From Paenibacillus farraposensis (GTDB lineage: Bacteria > Bacillota > Bacilli > Paenibacillales > Paenibacillaceae), in contig NZ_JAFFQR010000087.1 of the NCBI RefSeq assembly GCF_020736845.1, forward strand, positions 18,530-82,529: a stretch of DNA of 64,000 bases, given 5' to 3'. Below are positions 54,873 to 62,617 of this stretch, one piece after another (position 1 is the first letter of the stretch; each line of letters begins with the position of its first letter). A program made the translations under genes and the position numbers. Below the pieces are notes generated by a model that saw only the letters and a program-made list of their open reading frames with translations, had not been told where the DNA came from and did no database searches.

Positions 54873-56543
54873 ATGAATGATAACTTTTTAAATGGAAAAA
54901 ATTTTTCTAACATGGTTCGACTTCCGGGAAGTGAGCGCACTATGGTGCCTGGTTCCCAAAAAGTTGGTCCAGCGAATCCAGACGAACATTTTTCGGTAAC
55001 AGTGATTGTTCGTCGTCCGGAAACTGCACCAACATTAACTTCAATGATTGAGGAAATAAGTGCTCGACCATTTTCCGAACGTCGCCACCTTAGCCATGAG
55101 GAATTTGCTGCTACCCACGGCGTTAATCCTAACGATGTGAAAAAGTTGGAGGAATTCGCCCAAGAATATGGTCTTGAAGTTAAAGAGGTAAACATAGCTG
55201 CAGGGATTGTGGTGCTATCAGGGACAGTAGCTTCCTTTAGCAAAGCCTTTGAAGTTGATCTAGATACTTACGAGCACCCGAAATTTACCTACCGCGGACG
55301 TACAGGGCATGTACACATACCCGAGAACCTCACCGGTATAGTTGAGGCGGTTTTAGGTCTAGATAACCGTAGACAGGCAAGTCCTCATTTTCGTTTTTTG
55401 AATGAAGAAGAATTTGCAAAGTCACATGCTGGGAGAAATTCATTTACGCCTCCTGAATTGGCACAACTTTATAATTTCCCATCAATAAATTGTAAAGACC
55501 AGTGTATCGGACTTATTGAACTGTGTGGTGCACAGAACCGTCCCAATGAACTTGGCGGGTACCGTTCTAATGATTTAGAGGCATATTTTAATCGTCTCGG
55601 AGTTCGCCATCCAGAGATTGTAGATGTATCAATCGATGGAGCAACCAACCAACCATCAGGCGATCCTAATAGTGCCGATGGCGAAGTAGTTTTAGACATT
55701 GAAGTGGCTGCGGCTGTTGCTCCTGGAGCACGAATCGCAGTTTATTTTGCACCTAACACGGATGTTGGCTTCCTCAAAGCCATTACAACTGCAATCCACG
55801 ACACTCGCAATAAACCATCAGTGGTTTCAATTAGCTGGGGGAACCCTGAACGAGAGTGGGCCCCACAGGCAATAAAAGCTATGGATCGGGCATTCCAAGA
55901 TGCTGCAGCACTTGGTGTAACGATTTGCTGCGCATCAGGAGATAATGGCTCATCAGACTATAGAGCGTTCTCCCCTCATCGGGATAATCTTGTTCATGCT
56001 GATTTTCCAGCTTCCAGTCCTTACGTACTTGCGTGTGGTGGAACTCGGCTAGAAGGATCAGGACGAACGATTACTAAAGAAGTTGTTTGGAATGAAGGAA
56101 AGAACAGTGCTACTGGTGGCGGGGTGAGTGATGTATTTGATTTACCCAATTGGCAAGTCAATGCCAACGTCCCTCCTTCAGTGAACCCGGGAGGAAAAAT
56201 CGGTCGAGGGGTTCCAGATGTGGCTGGCAACGCCGATCCCGCTACCGGTTACCAGATTTTAGTAGATGGGCAACAACTTGTTAGTGGCGGAACTAGTGCG
56301 GTGGCACCTCTTTGGGCCGGATTACTTGCAAACATAAACCAGAAGTTAGGCCATTCAGTAGGTTTTATTAATCCTAAATTATACACCCTATCTGCTCAAG
56401 ACAATATATTCCATGACATTACGACTGGCAACAACGATACCATTGGTGAAAACGGACCTTATAAGGCACAACCAGGATGGGATGCTTGTACAGGTCTTGG
56501 CAGTCCAGATGGAACTGAACTAATGAATAAACTAAGCGAATAG
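54873..56543 (+). CDS. Sedolisin-family (S53) serine-carboxyl protease, kumamolisin-like
   Basis: 556 aa. The pro-domain (about 1-190: SVTVIVRRP, YEHPKFTYRGRTGHVHIPENL) is followed by the catalytic domain beginning FTPPELAQLYNFP. Catalytic E271 and D275 lie in DGEVVLDIEVAAAVAPGA, the oxyanion Asp region is CCASGDNGSSD, and nucleophile S475 is in SGGTSAVAPLWAG; the C-terminal calcium site is TGLGSPDG. These proteases are active at acid pH and self-process. No signal peptide is visible, as in kumamolisin precursors. AAAGGAG precedes the ATG. Confidence 0.95.
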   Translation: MNDNFLNGKNFSNMVRLPGSERTMVPGSQKVGPANPDEHFSVTVIVRRPETAPTLTSMIEEISARPFSERRHLSHEEFAATHGVNPNDVKKLEEFAQEYGLEVKEVNIAAGIVVLSGTVASFSKAFEVDLDTYEHPKFTYRGRTGHVHIPENLTGIVEAVLGLDNRRQASPHFRFLNEEEFAKSHAGRNSFTPPELAQLYNFPSINCKDQCIGLIELCGAQNRPNELGGYRSNDLEAYFNRLGVRHPEIVDVSIDGATNQPSGDPNSADGEVVLDIEVAAAVAPGARIAVYFAPNTDVGFLKAITTAIHDTRNKPSVVSISWGNPEREWAPQAIKAMDRAFQDAAALGVTICCASGDNGSSDYRAFSPHRDNLVHADFPASSPYVLACGGTRLEGSGRTITKEVVWNEGKNSATGGGVSDVFDLPNWQVNANVPPSVNPGGKIGRGVPDVAGNADPATGYQILVDGQQLVSGGTSAVAPLWAGLLANINQKLGHSVGFINPKLYTLSAQDNIFHDITTGNNDTIGENGPYKAQPGWDACTGLGSPDGTELMNKLSE

Positions 56544-56560
56544 TCTGATATCCGAATTAA

Positions 56561-56600
56561 ATGACTATCAAATTGATACACTTTGATAGTCATTTTTTTA
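56561..56600 (+). terminator. Terminator of the sedolisin gene
   Basis: ATGACTATCAAA and TTTGATAGTCAT are perfect complements followed by a run of seven T. Confidence 0.92.
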
Positions 56601-56606
56601 CAGTTA

Positions 56607-56996
56607 TTATCTTCGACAGAAAACTGATACTTGATAAAATAAGAGCTGTCTAACGGTTATTTTGTCTTTTCCATTCTGAGCAAACTCAGGCCAATATGAA
56701 CACACTTTCTCATCATAGTTAATGTAACCTCTCGAATGCGCTAAACTTAAAGCCAATGCAGCAAAACCTTTTGTAGCTGAAAACACTTGAACAAGTGTAT
56801 CTTTTTCCCATTCCGCACGAGTTTGTCGATCTCGATATCCACCCCATAAATCAACGACTGCTTCATTATTAATGTATACAGAAAAGGCCGCTCCAACTTC
56901 CCCTCTCTCACTAAAGTTTCTAATGAACTCATCCTTTACCAGTTCAAATCCCGGTGCAACAAATCCATGAATTAATATATTATTTTTTGTTGCCAT
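56607..56996 (-). pseudogene. Truncated beta-lactamase-fold gene
   Basis: The N-terminal 120 residues match class C-like serine hydrolases: VGAAFSVYINNEAVVDLWGG, catalytic SATK (SxxK), YINYDEKVCSYWPEFAQNGK and KITVRQLL. Homology ends at RQLLFYQ, where HxAG should follow, and the ORF stops 7 codons later against the sedolisin terminator. About two thirds of the protein is missing. The start has AAAGGGGAAAAG upstream. Divergent from the TetR gene. Confidence 0.8.
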
Positions 56997-57094
56997 GTCT
57001 TTTCCCCTTTATTTAGTATAATTTGACCTTAATCACAGCTAACATTTATGTATTTACAAAATACAAAAAATTCAATAAAATAAACCTATCAGAT

Positions 57095-57124
57095 ATTTGA
57101 CTAAATGTCTATAAATAGTCAAAT
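57095..57124. promoter_or_regulatory. Candidate TetR operator
   Basis: ATTTGACTA (57095-57103) and TAGTCAAAT (57116-57124) are perfect complements with a 12-base centre. It lies between the divergent tetR and truncated hydrolase genes, 22 bases before the tetR start. Confidence 0.65.
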
Positions 57125-57145
57125 AAAAATAGGTGGGGATACATT

Positions 57146-57745
57146 ATGGCAAGAATTTCATCTGAGCAGAGAAAACAGATACATGAAAATCTTCTCGTTA
57201 AGAGTAAAGAACTGTTTATTCAATATGGATTCTCTAAAACTAGTATTGATGACATAGTAAATGCATGTGGAATCGCAAAGGGTTCTTTTTATTCATATTA
57301 TTCATCAAAAGAAGAGTTGTTTTACGCAGTATTGCGAAAAGAGGAAGAAGTAAAAAGTACAATTATTTCAGAAATTATGTGTGAGTCTCTACCACCAAAA
57401 GAACTTTTAATTCGTTTCTTTGAATTATCTTTTAAAACGATAGAACAAAACCCATTTTTACAAAGTCTTTATCAAAGAGGTGAATATGATCGAATTGTGA
57501 AAAGACTTCCTAAGGAACTTCTAGATAAACATGCAAAGGAAGATTTAAATAGTTTTTTAGAGTTTGTGAAATTTTTACAGGAAAAAGGTGTTACAGAAGA
57601 TGATCCCGAAGTACTTATTGGCCTTTTTCGGACAACCATACTTATTCCATTACATCGTCAAGAGATTGGAGAACCGACTTTTTCGAAGATGATGAAAAAG
57701 ATGATCGAATGTTTATCAGAAGGTCTAACAAAACATAAAGAGTAA
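57146..57745 (+). CDS. TetR-family transcriptional regulator
   Basis: 199 aa. The N-terminal HTH ELFIQYGFSKTSIDDIVNAC then GIAKGSFYSYYSSKEELF is a classical TetR DNA-binding domain; the C-terminal helical domain binds an unknown ligand. AGGTGGGG precedes the ATG. Probably autoregulated through the palindrome at 57095 and formerly controlling the divergent hydrolase, now truncated. Confidence 0.92.
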   Translation: MARISSEQRKQIHENLLVKSKELFIQYGFSKTSIDDIVNACGIAKGSFYSYYSSKEELFYAVLRKEEEVKSTIISEIMCESLPPKELLIRFFELSFKTIEQNPFLQSLYQRGEYDRIVKRLPKELLDKHAKEDLNSFLEFVKFLQEKGVTEDDPEVLIGLFRTTILIPLHRQEIGEPTFSKMMKKMIECLSEGLTKHKE

Positions 57746-57893
57746 TTTTCATCTATTATAAAGTTGCTACTTTGGGGCTTCCGTTTTCACTTCTATAAAA
57801 ATTATGATTCAGGGATGTAAGCTTTCATATCGAAAGCTTAGTACTTTATTTTATTATATAAAACATTGTTTTATGGAACAGCAGATAATAAAT

Positions 57894-57932
57894 AAAGAAG
57901 TCTCAGAAACCTCCGTTTTTGAGACTTCTTTA
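57894..57932 (+). terminator. Hairpin downstream of tetR
   Basis: AAGAAGTCTCA pairs with TGAGACTTCTT around a loop that contains CCTCCG, followed by TTATG. Likely terminator. Confidence 0.6.
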
Positions 57933-58037
57933 TGCTTTCTATTTGATATTGAAATAATGGATCGGCTACACTTAATTGGACAGAAAAAATAAGGGCTTGT
58001 AGAATAAACCTATCATGTTAAGGAGCGGATCTCTACA

Positions 58038-58322
58038 ATGCCAAAACAACAACGACGTACCTTTACCTCAGAATTTAAAAAGTAAATGGTGCAGCTCTAT
58101 GAAAACGGGAAATCCAGAGCAGCCCTTGTGGAGGTATATGGCCTCACAGCCTCTGCTTTAGACCGCTGGATCAAACAAGCTCAGACATCAGGTTCCTTCA
58201 AAGAGAAGGACAATCGTTCGCCCGAGGAAAACGAATTAATCGCTTTGCGAAAAGAACTCCAGCGTCTGAGGATGGAAAACGATATTTTAAAGCAAGCCGC
58301 GCTGATCATGGGACGAAAGTAG
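58038..58322 (+). pseudogene. IS3-family OrfA, interrupted by a nonsense codon
   Basis: MPKQQRRTFTSEFKK is followed by TAA at 58083-58085 and then, in the same frame, MVQLYENGKSRAALVEVYGL, SALDRWIKQAQ and the coiled-coil LRKELQRLRMENDILKQAA. The normal protein would read through, so a point mutation has created the stop. Translation might restart at ATG 58086. GGAGCGG lies upstream of the first ATG. Confidence 0.85.
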
Positions 58323-58363
58323 CTATCATCCAGAATAACCGTGATAAATACTCGGTATCAGCA

Positions 58364-59161
58364 ATGTGTGACGTCCTGCAAATCGCAAGAAGTACATTTT
58401 ATTACGACGCCCAAGAACGAGCAACTGGAGACGATGTCACCGAAGCCGTTGTAGATACCTTTCACAAGAACCGAAAAGCCTACGGCACACGCAAAATCAA
58501 AGTGAAGCTCCGTGAGCGTGGGTTCATCGTCTCCAGACGCCGAATTGGTCGGATTATGAAAGAGCAAGGACTGGTTTCCAGCTACACCGTGGCACAATAT
58601 AAGCCCCATAAAACCGCTTGTAATACAGCCACAACGGCGAATGTCCTGGATCGTGAGTTTGAGCAAACGGAAGCCAAACGCTTCGTTGTTGTTAGCGATC
58701 TGACTTATGTGAAGGTCCAGAACCGATGGCATTACATTTGTGTACTGTTCGATTTGTTCAATCGAGAGATCATTGGCCATAGCGCAGGTCCAAACAAGGA
58801 CGCTGCTCTGATTTCCCGCGCTTTTGCGAGCGTCAAGGGCGATTTGCGTCAGATTCAGTGGTTTCATACGGACCGTGGCAGCGAGTTTAAAAATCAAAAG
58901 ATGGACGAACTGCTAGAGACGTTTGAAATCGGCCGATCTCTGAGTATGAAAGGCTGTCCATACGATAACGCCGTGGCCGAAGCTACCTACAAAATCATGA
59001 AAACAGAGTTCGTGAACCAGATGAACTTCCAGAGTCTTCGTCATCTGGAATTGGAATTATACGATTACGTCAACTGGTTCAATAAGTATCGCATTCAGGG
59101 AACCTTAGGCTACATGACGCCTGTTCAGTATCGCCATGCAGCCCTTAAAAAAGTTGTCTGA
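58364..59161 (+). CDS. IS3-family OrfB transposase (rve DDE domain)
   Basis: 265 aa from this ATG; the frame extends upstream to about 58316 for the usual -1 frameshift fusion with OrfA. HTH_21 region YGTRKIKVKLRERGFIVSRR, then the DDE core: D in VVSDLTYV, D in WFHTDRGSEF and E in NAVAEATYKIMKTE, and the ending YRIQGTLGYMTPVQYR. Catalytic residues are intact. The usual A-E-S-F after the Glu region is A-E-A-T here. Confidence 0.92.
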   Translation: MCDVLQIARSTFYYDAQERATGDDVTEAVVDTFHKNRKAYGTRKIKVKLRERGFIVSRRRIGRIMKEQGLVSSYTVAQYKPHKTACNTATTANVLDREFEQTEAKRFVVVSDLTYVKVQNRWHYICVLFDLFNREIIGHSAGPNKDAALISRAFASVKGDLRQIQWFHTDRGSEFKNQKMDELLETFEIGRSLSMKGCPYDNAVAEATYKIMKTEFVNQMNFQSLRHLELELYDYVNWFNKYRIQGTLGYMTPVQYRHAALKKVV

Positions 59162-59228
59162 ATTACTGTTGACAATCCACTTTATTAAAATTTTTACTAA
59201 TGAGAAGAAAAGCTTATCTACTATAAAA

Positions 59229-60188
59229 TCATAAGTTTACTTTTTGATAAGGGTCTCTATCTACAATTGATGCTTGTATTTTTGCTTTTAAAAACTTTTT
59301 TAAATCGCCTTTATTTTCTAGCATCATTATAAATTCATATAGATCACATAGAACAATTACGACCTTATCCAAGGACTGTTTACACATAGTAATTGCAGCG
59401 TCAGTAAACCCATTTACAGAGATAAATAAGCCTCTTGCTTGTCCACGATTAAATGTTCTTACTAAATGTTTAGCCACTTCATCAGGACCAACTGCTTTCG
59501 ACCACCATTTCATTTCAACAAGATAAAATTCCCCATCAATTTCGATAACACCATCAATTTGTTCAATAATCCCTTCGCTTTCATCACCAGTCAAAGTAAA
59601 AGCTTCTTTAACAAGAATACCAAATGAATTGAATAACCTGTTAAAAACATCTTCAAACAATTTACCTCGTTTATGAGGATCTTTCATAATAAATAATTCA
59701 CTTAATTCACTTTTAAATTTCTCTTTGGCCTGTGCTAATTTCTGTGTTTCTGCGGCCCGTTTCAAGTATTCTTGTTTTGTTCTTTGTTCCGCTTCATCTT
59801 TGGCATTCTTCATTCTTGTAAATGAATCTTTTATATTAATCAATTGTCGGATTTCATTTACAAGACCTTTGGCTTTTAACCTATCTGAATCCCAGCAAGA
59901 TTCAAAACTATCAAATTCCACTACTCTTTTGAGGACCTCTCTTCTTTCTTTTAAAGTCCGATCCCCTAATTCATTCAATTGAGTCAGTACTAAACGTACT
60001 ATCTCATATTTATTAATTGACGTTTTATCAATCAATACTCTATTTTCAAGATCCTTCAAAAGTGGAGTATTAATTCCCGCTCCCTTAAAAAAAATAATTA
60101 CATCTATTTTTGAACGATTTAAAAGTGGCACAGTATCTATTAATAAACTCATTAACTCCGGAGGAAAATGATAGGTCGTATTATCCAC
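59229..60188 (-). CDS. Mrr-like PD-(D/E)XK restriction endonuclease
   Basis: About 319 aa. Residue numbers count from the upstream ATG at 60233. The helical N-terminal half has a charged coiled coil (about 140-185). The C-terminal nuclease domain starts at HKRGKLFEDVFNRLF; D227 in QIDGVIEI and E240-x-K242 in YLVEMKWW form the catalytic site; ARGLFISVNGFTDAA follows as in Mrr_cat domains. GTG at 60188 is chosen because AAGGAG lies 10 bases upstream; ATG 60233 has no site. Divergent from the HEPN-like gene 140 bases away. Probably a phage-defence nuclease. Confidence 0.8.
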   Translation of the reverse strand: MDNTTYHFPPELMSLLIDTVPLLNRSKIDVIIFFKGAGINTPLLKDLENRVLIDKTSINKYEIVRLVLTQLNELGDRTLKERREVLKRVVEFDSFESCWDSDRLKAKGLVNEIRQLINIKDSFTRMKNAKDEAEQRTKQEYLKRAAETQKLAQAKEKFKSELSELFIMKDPHKRGKLFEDVFNRLFNSFGILVKEAFTLTGDESEGIIEQIDGVIEIDGEFYLVEMKWWSKAVGPDEVAKHLVRTFNRGQARGLFISVNGFTDAAITMCKQSLDKVVIVLCDLYEFIMMLENKGDLKKFLKAKIQASIVDRDPYQKVNL

Positions 60189-60328
60189 TTTATTTCTTCT
60201 CCTTACTATATGTTCATAATTAAAGTGCAACATAGACTAACATCAATTATAATATGATTAGGGATTTTATCCAATACCAACCACAATTTTACGGAGGCTA
60301 ATCAACTATATTATGGAGGTAATATCGT

Positions 60329-61750
60329 TTGAAATTACAAATTGAAAAATGGGTAGACGAAACTAAACCATTTAAGGAATCAGACTCTGCACATGATTTT
60401 TTTGAAGAATCTGTTCGTTGCTATAAAATTGGGGCTTATAAGTCTGCATTTGTTATGTCTTATCTTGCATTTAAAACTATTGTTAGAAATAGAATATTAG
60501 AATGCCCTTATGGTAAAGAAGCTGTCAGTTCCAATCCAAATCCTTTGTTTTGGGAAAACGAACTTATTAAGAAATTAGATAATGATGATAGTTGGGAAAG
60601 CTTCTTAAATAATATTGTTGAAGCATCTTGTGCGGATGAAAAGAATAGAAAGCCTATTGGTATTTTACATTTTACTAATGGGGAACAGACAAAATCAGCT
60701 TATAATTATTGGAGAGACATTAGAAATGATTGCGTACATGCAAAAAAACAGGTAACCATTGATAGTTCAACCGTAGAATCTTTTTGGAATTACTTGATTG
60801 ATAACTTGAATAAATTTTATGTCCTAGGTGGTGAGCAGTACACATTAAAAGAATTGGAAAATATATATAAATACTATAGTTATCCTGATATAGTGAAACC
60901 AGAAAGAGTAACCGCAATAATAAACGACTTAAACGTAACTATTAAGAATAAATCCAAGGACTTCTTCCATGAATTATTTACTAACTTAAGAAAAAATGAG
61001 CCCAGTAAGCTATTAGTAAAGGAATCTAACATTAATTATTGGAAGGATATACTTGAATCTAAACATGAAATTATTATAGAAGGTATTATTGAAGAAATTT
61101 CAGCAACTCCATTTAATTTCTTTAACTTTTATAAACATTTCCCACAAGTACTCGAATTGGCTATTTCGGTCGATTCAAAATTTATAGTGGAGAGATTATC
61201 AGATTGGTTAGGTGAACCTTTCTATTTTTTAGATAATAATCAGAAGATGTTCTGGGAATTATTAGTTGAAACATTAGACAGGTACAATGGTATTTATATC
61301 GATAAAATTTTATATCGTACCATCGCTTTAATCGCTTCCTTTGAACCAGACGATAGAAAACTGCGGATACTTAACCAGAATAATATCTTCAAAAAATATA
61401 TTTTTGAACAATCATCTTGGTTTTTTAAGACAGATTCAAATTCACAATTTGATAATTATCATAAATTAGTTTCAGATGAATCTCATTACATTGAATGTTG
61501 TTTTAATTATTTAGATTGGGATATAAAGTGCATTGAAACCTTAAATTCCGCACTTGACAGCTTAGAATATAGTATGGCTTATAGAAGCAACCCTGCTTCA
61601 TCTCATAATGGAAAATTTTATCAAAGAAAATGCAAGCGTATTATTTGTAACAACAAAGAAAAAATATTAAGTATTCCGAATATCGATTTGTCGAACTACA
61701 ATAGAATATCGAAGATAATTAATGAATGCGATTGTAGTAATAATGAATAA
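60329..61750 (+). CDS. HEPN-domain protein (probable RNase), 473 aa
   Basis: The N-terminal 170 residues form a HEPN-like helical domain: AYKSAFVMSYLAFKTIVRNR and, at residues 129-137, RDIRNDCVH, which gives the R-x4-H catalytic motif (R132, H137) of HEPN RNases. The remaining 300 residues are helical, AT-rich and unrecognised, perhaps a sensor. The TTG start at 60329 has GGAGGT 8 bases upstream. Divergent from an Mrr-like nuclease, so the pair may form one defence locus. Confidence 0.65.
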   Translation: MKLQIEKWVDETKPFKESDSAHDFFEESVRCYKIGAYKSAFVMSYLAFKTIVRNRILECPYGKEAVSSNPNPLFWENELIKKLDNDDSWESFLNNIVEASCADEKNRKPIGILHFTNGEQTKSAYNYWRDIRNDCVHAKKQVTIDSSTVESFWNYLIDNLNKFYVLGGEQYTLKELENIYKYYSYPDIVKPERVTAIINDLNVTIKNKSKDFFHELFTNLRKNEPSKLLVKESNINYWKDILESKHEIIIEGIIEEISATPFNFFNFYKHFPQVLELAISVDSKFIVERLSDWLGEPFYFLDNNQKMFWELLVETLDRYNGIYIDKILYRTIALIASFEPDDRKLRILNQNNIFKKYIFEQSSWFFKTDSNSQFDNYHKLVSDESHYIECCFNYLDWDIKCIETLNSALDSLEYSMAYRSNPASSHNGKFYQRKCKRIICNNKEKILSIPNIDLSNYNRISKIINECDCSNNE

Positions 61751-61778
61751 ATAAAACTCATATTTTATCCATATTAAG

Positions 61779-61809
61779 AAGCCCTAGTGAGCCATTCTCA
61801 GGGCTTTTT
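61779..61809 (+). terminator. Terminator of the HEPN-like gene
   Basis: AAGCCCT and AGGGCTT pair around a 14-base loop, followed by TTTTC. Confidence 0.85.
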
Positions 61810-61968
61810 CAATCTCTTAACAAATCTCTCGGTAGACGATGGTCGATGCCCTATAAATGCTTTCTGGCGTCTTGCATTGGTCATAAAGAAGCCAAGGATA
61901 CTTTCCTTGTACTCTCTCTTATCCTATGTTTTCGGCTTTCCTTTTAATATCATACAAAATATCAAAAA

Positions 61969-62094
61969 ATGACCTCTTTTAACTCAAATCATCTTCAAAT
62001 TACTTTGACAATCGTATTAGGTTTGATCATCAGCATACCGCCCATTAATACGGGAGCTGGTTCAATTACACCCGCTAGTCATGGAATATTCTAA
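61969..62094 (+). CDS. Possible 41-aa hydrophobic peptide
   Basis: MTSFNSNHLQ is followed by the hydrophobic ITLTIVLGLIISIPP and a small-residue tail INTGAGSITPASHGIF. Its shape resembles a secreted peptide precursor, but there is no ribosome site, and it overlaps another chance ORF. Listed only because a peptide-signalling cassette lies next to it. Confidence 0.2.
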   Translation: MTSFNSNHLQITLTIVLGLIISIPPINTGAGSITPASHGIF

Positions 62095-62292
62095 TAAATA
62101 TATTTATTGTCGATAATTAAAGGGTATAGAGTTTGTGGTATCTAACTTGGAGACCAAGGAGCTTGATTTTGTGTCTTGTCGTACTTACAATTGAGTTGTT
62201 GTGATTGCCATATCACAGCGTCCAAAACAAGAGCCTTCCTTAACGGAGGGTTTTTGCTTTATCACATCTACTCTAAATTCAAAATGGTTAAC
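62095..62292. other. Gene-free stretch with a + strand hairpin
   Basis: CCTTCC...GGAGGG followed by TTTTT (62234-62255) is a probable terminator for + strand transcription. Nothing else supported. Confidence 0.5.
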
Positions 62293-62328
62293 GAAAAAAG
62301 CCCAGCCGACCAATTAAGGTTAGCTGGG
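62293..62328 (-). terminator. Terminator of the receptor-peptide operon
   Basis: On the - strand CCCAGC..ACC pairs with GGT..GCTGGG and is followed by CTTTTTTCG, 18 bases past the stop of the second peptide gene. Confidence 0.85.
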
Positions 62329-62345
62329 TATTGCTTTACTTAGGT

Positions 62346-62468
62346 TCAAAATCCACCAATTGTATCATGAAGTTGTATCCTTGGATTATGGCTATTCGAC
62401 TGAACAGGCACATTAACAATAAACAAAAAGCTAGCCGCTATGAGCAGCAGTACCGTTTTTTTCAACAT
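62346..62468 (-). CDS. Phr-like signalling peptide precursor 2 (40 aa)
   Basis: ATG at 62468, with GAAGGGGTG upstream (about 12 bases, slightly long spacing). The precursor starts MLKKTVLLLIAASFLFIV, a Sec signal peptide with KK and a hydrophobic core, and ends NPRIQLHDTIGGF. RRNPP peptides are exported, cut near the C-terminus, re-imported by an oligopeptide permease and bound by the linked receptor. The C-terminal TIGGF is shared with the adjacent precursor, while the residues before it differ. Second gene after the receptor; 32 bases after precursor 1. Paralogue by tandem duplication. Confidence 0.75.
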   Translation of the reverse strand: MLKKTVLLLIAASFLFIVNVPVQSNSHNPRIQLHDTIGGF

Positions 62469-62500
62469 TCTTCATCCACACCCCTTCAATAAGATTTTTA

Positions 62501-62617
62501 TTAAAATCCACCAATTGTTTCCTGATGCTGGATTCTCTGGCTATGCGAATGAACAGATACAGTCCAGATAAACAAGAAGCTAGTTGCAGCGATCAATAGA
62601 ACCATTTTTTTTAACAT
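62501..62617 (-). CDS. Phr-like signalling peptide precursor 1 (38 aa)
   Basis: ATG at 62617 with AAAAGGTG upstream. It overlaps the 3' end of the receptor gene by 38 bases in another frame, so translation is coupled, as in many receptor-peptide pairs. MLKKMVLLIAATSFLFIW is a Sec signal; the tail is SQRIQHQETIGGF. Both precursors end in (E/D)TIGGF, so the mature signal is likely a C-terminal penta- to heptapeptide. The last codon is a Phe before TAA. Confidence 0.78.
   Translation of the reverse strand: MLKKMVLLIAATSFLFIWTVSVHSHSQRIQHQETIGGF

Larger units (their letters stand above)
57977..59179 (+). mobile_element. IS3-family insertion sequence (IS150-like), about 1.2 kb
   Basis: Contains orfA and orfB in the usual overlapping order. 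The edges are set tentatively at TGGA (57977) and TCCA (59179); the inner sequences pair only weakly, and no target duplication is evident. orfA has an internal stop, so the copy is probably inactive. Confidence 0.75.

Noticed and set aside
58358..58897. 179-codon - strand ORF in the IS element
   Set aside because: Antisense to the intact orfB transposase.
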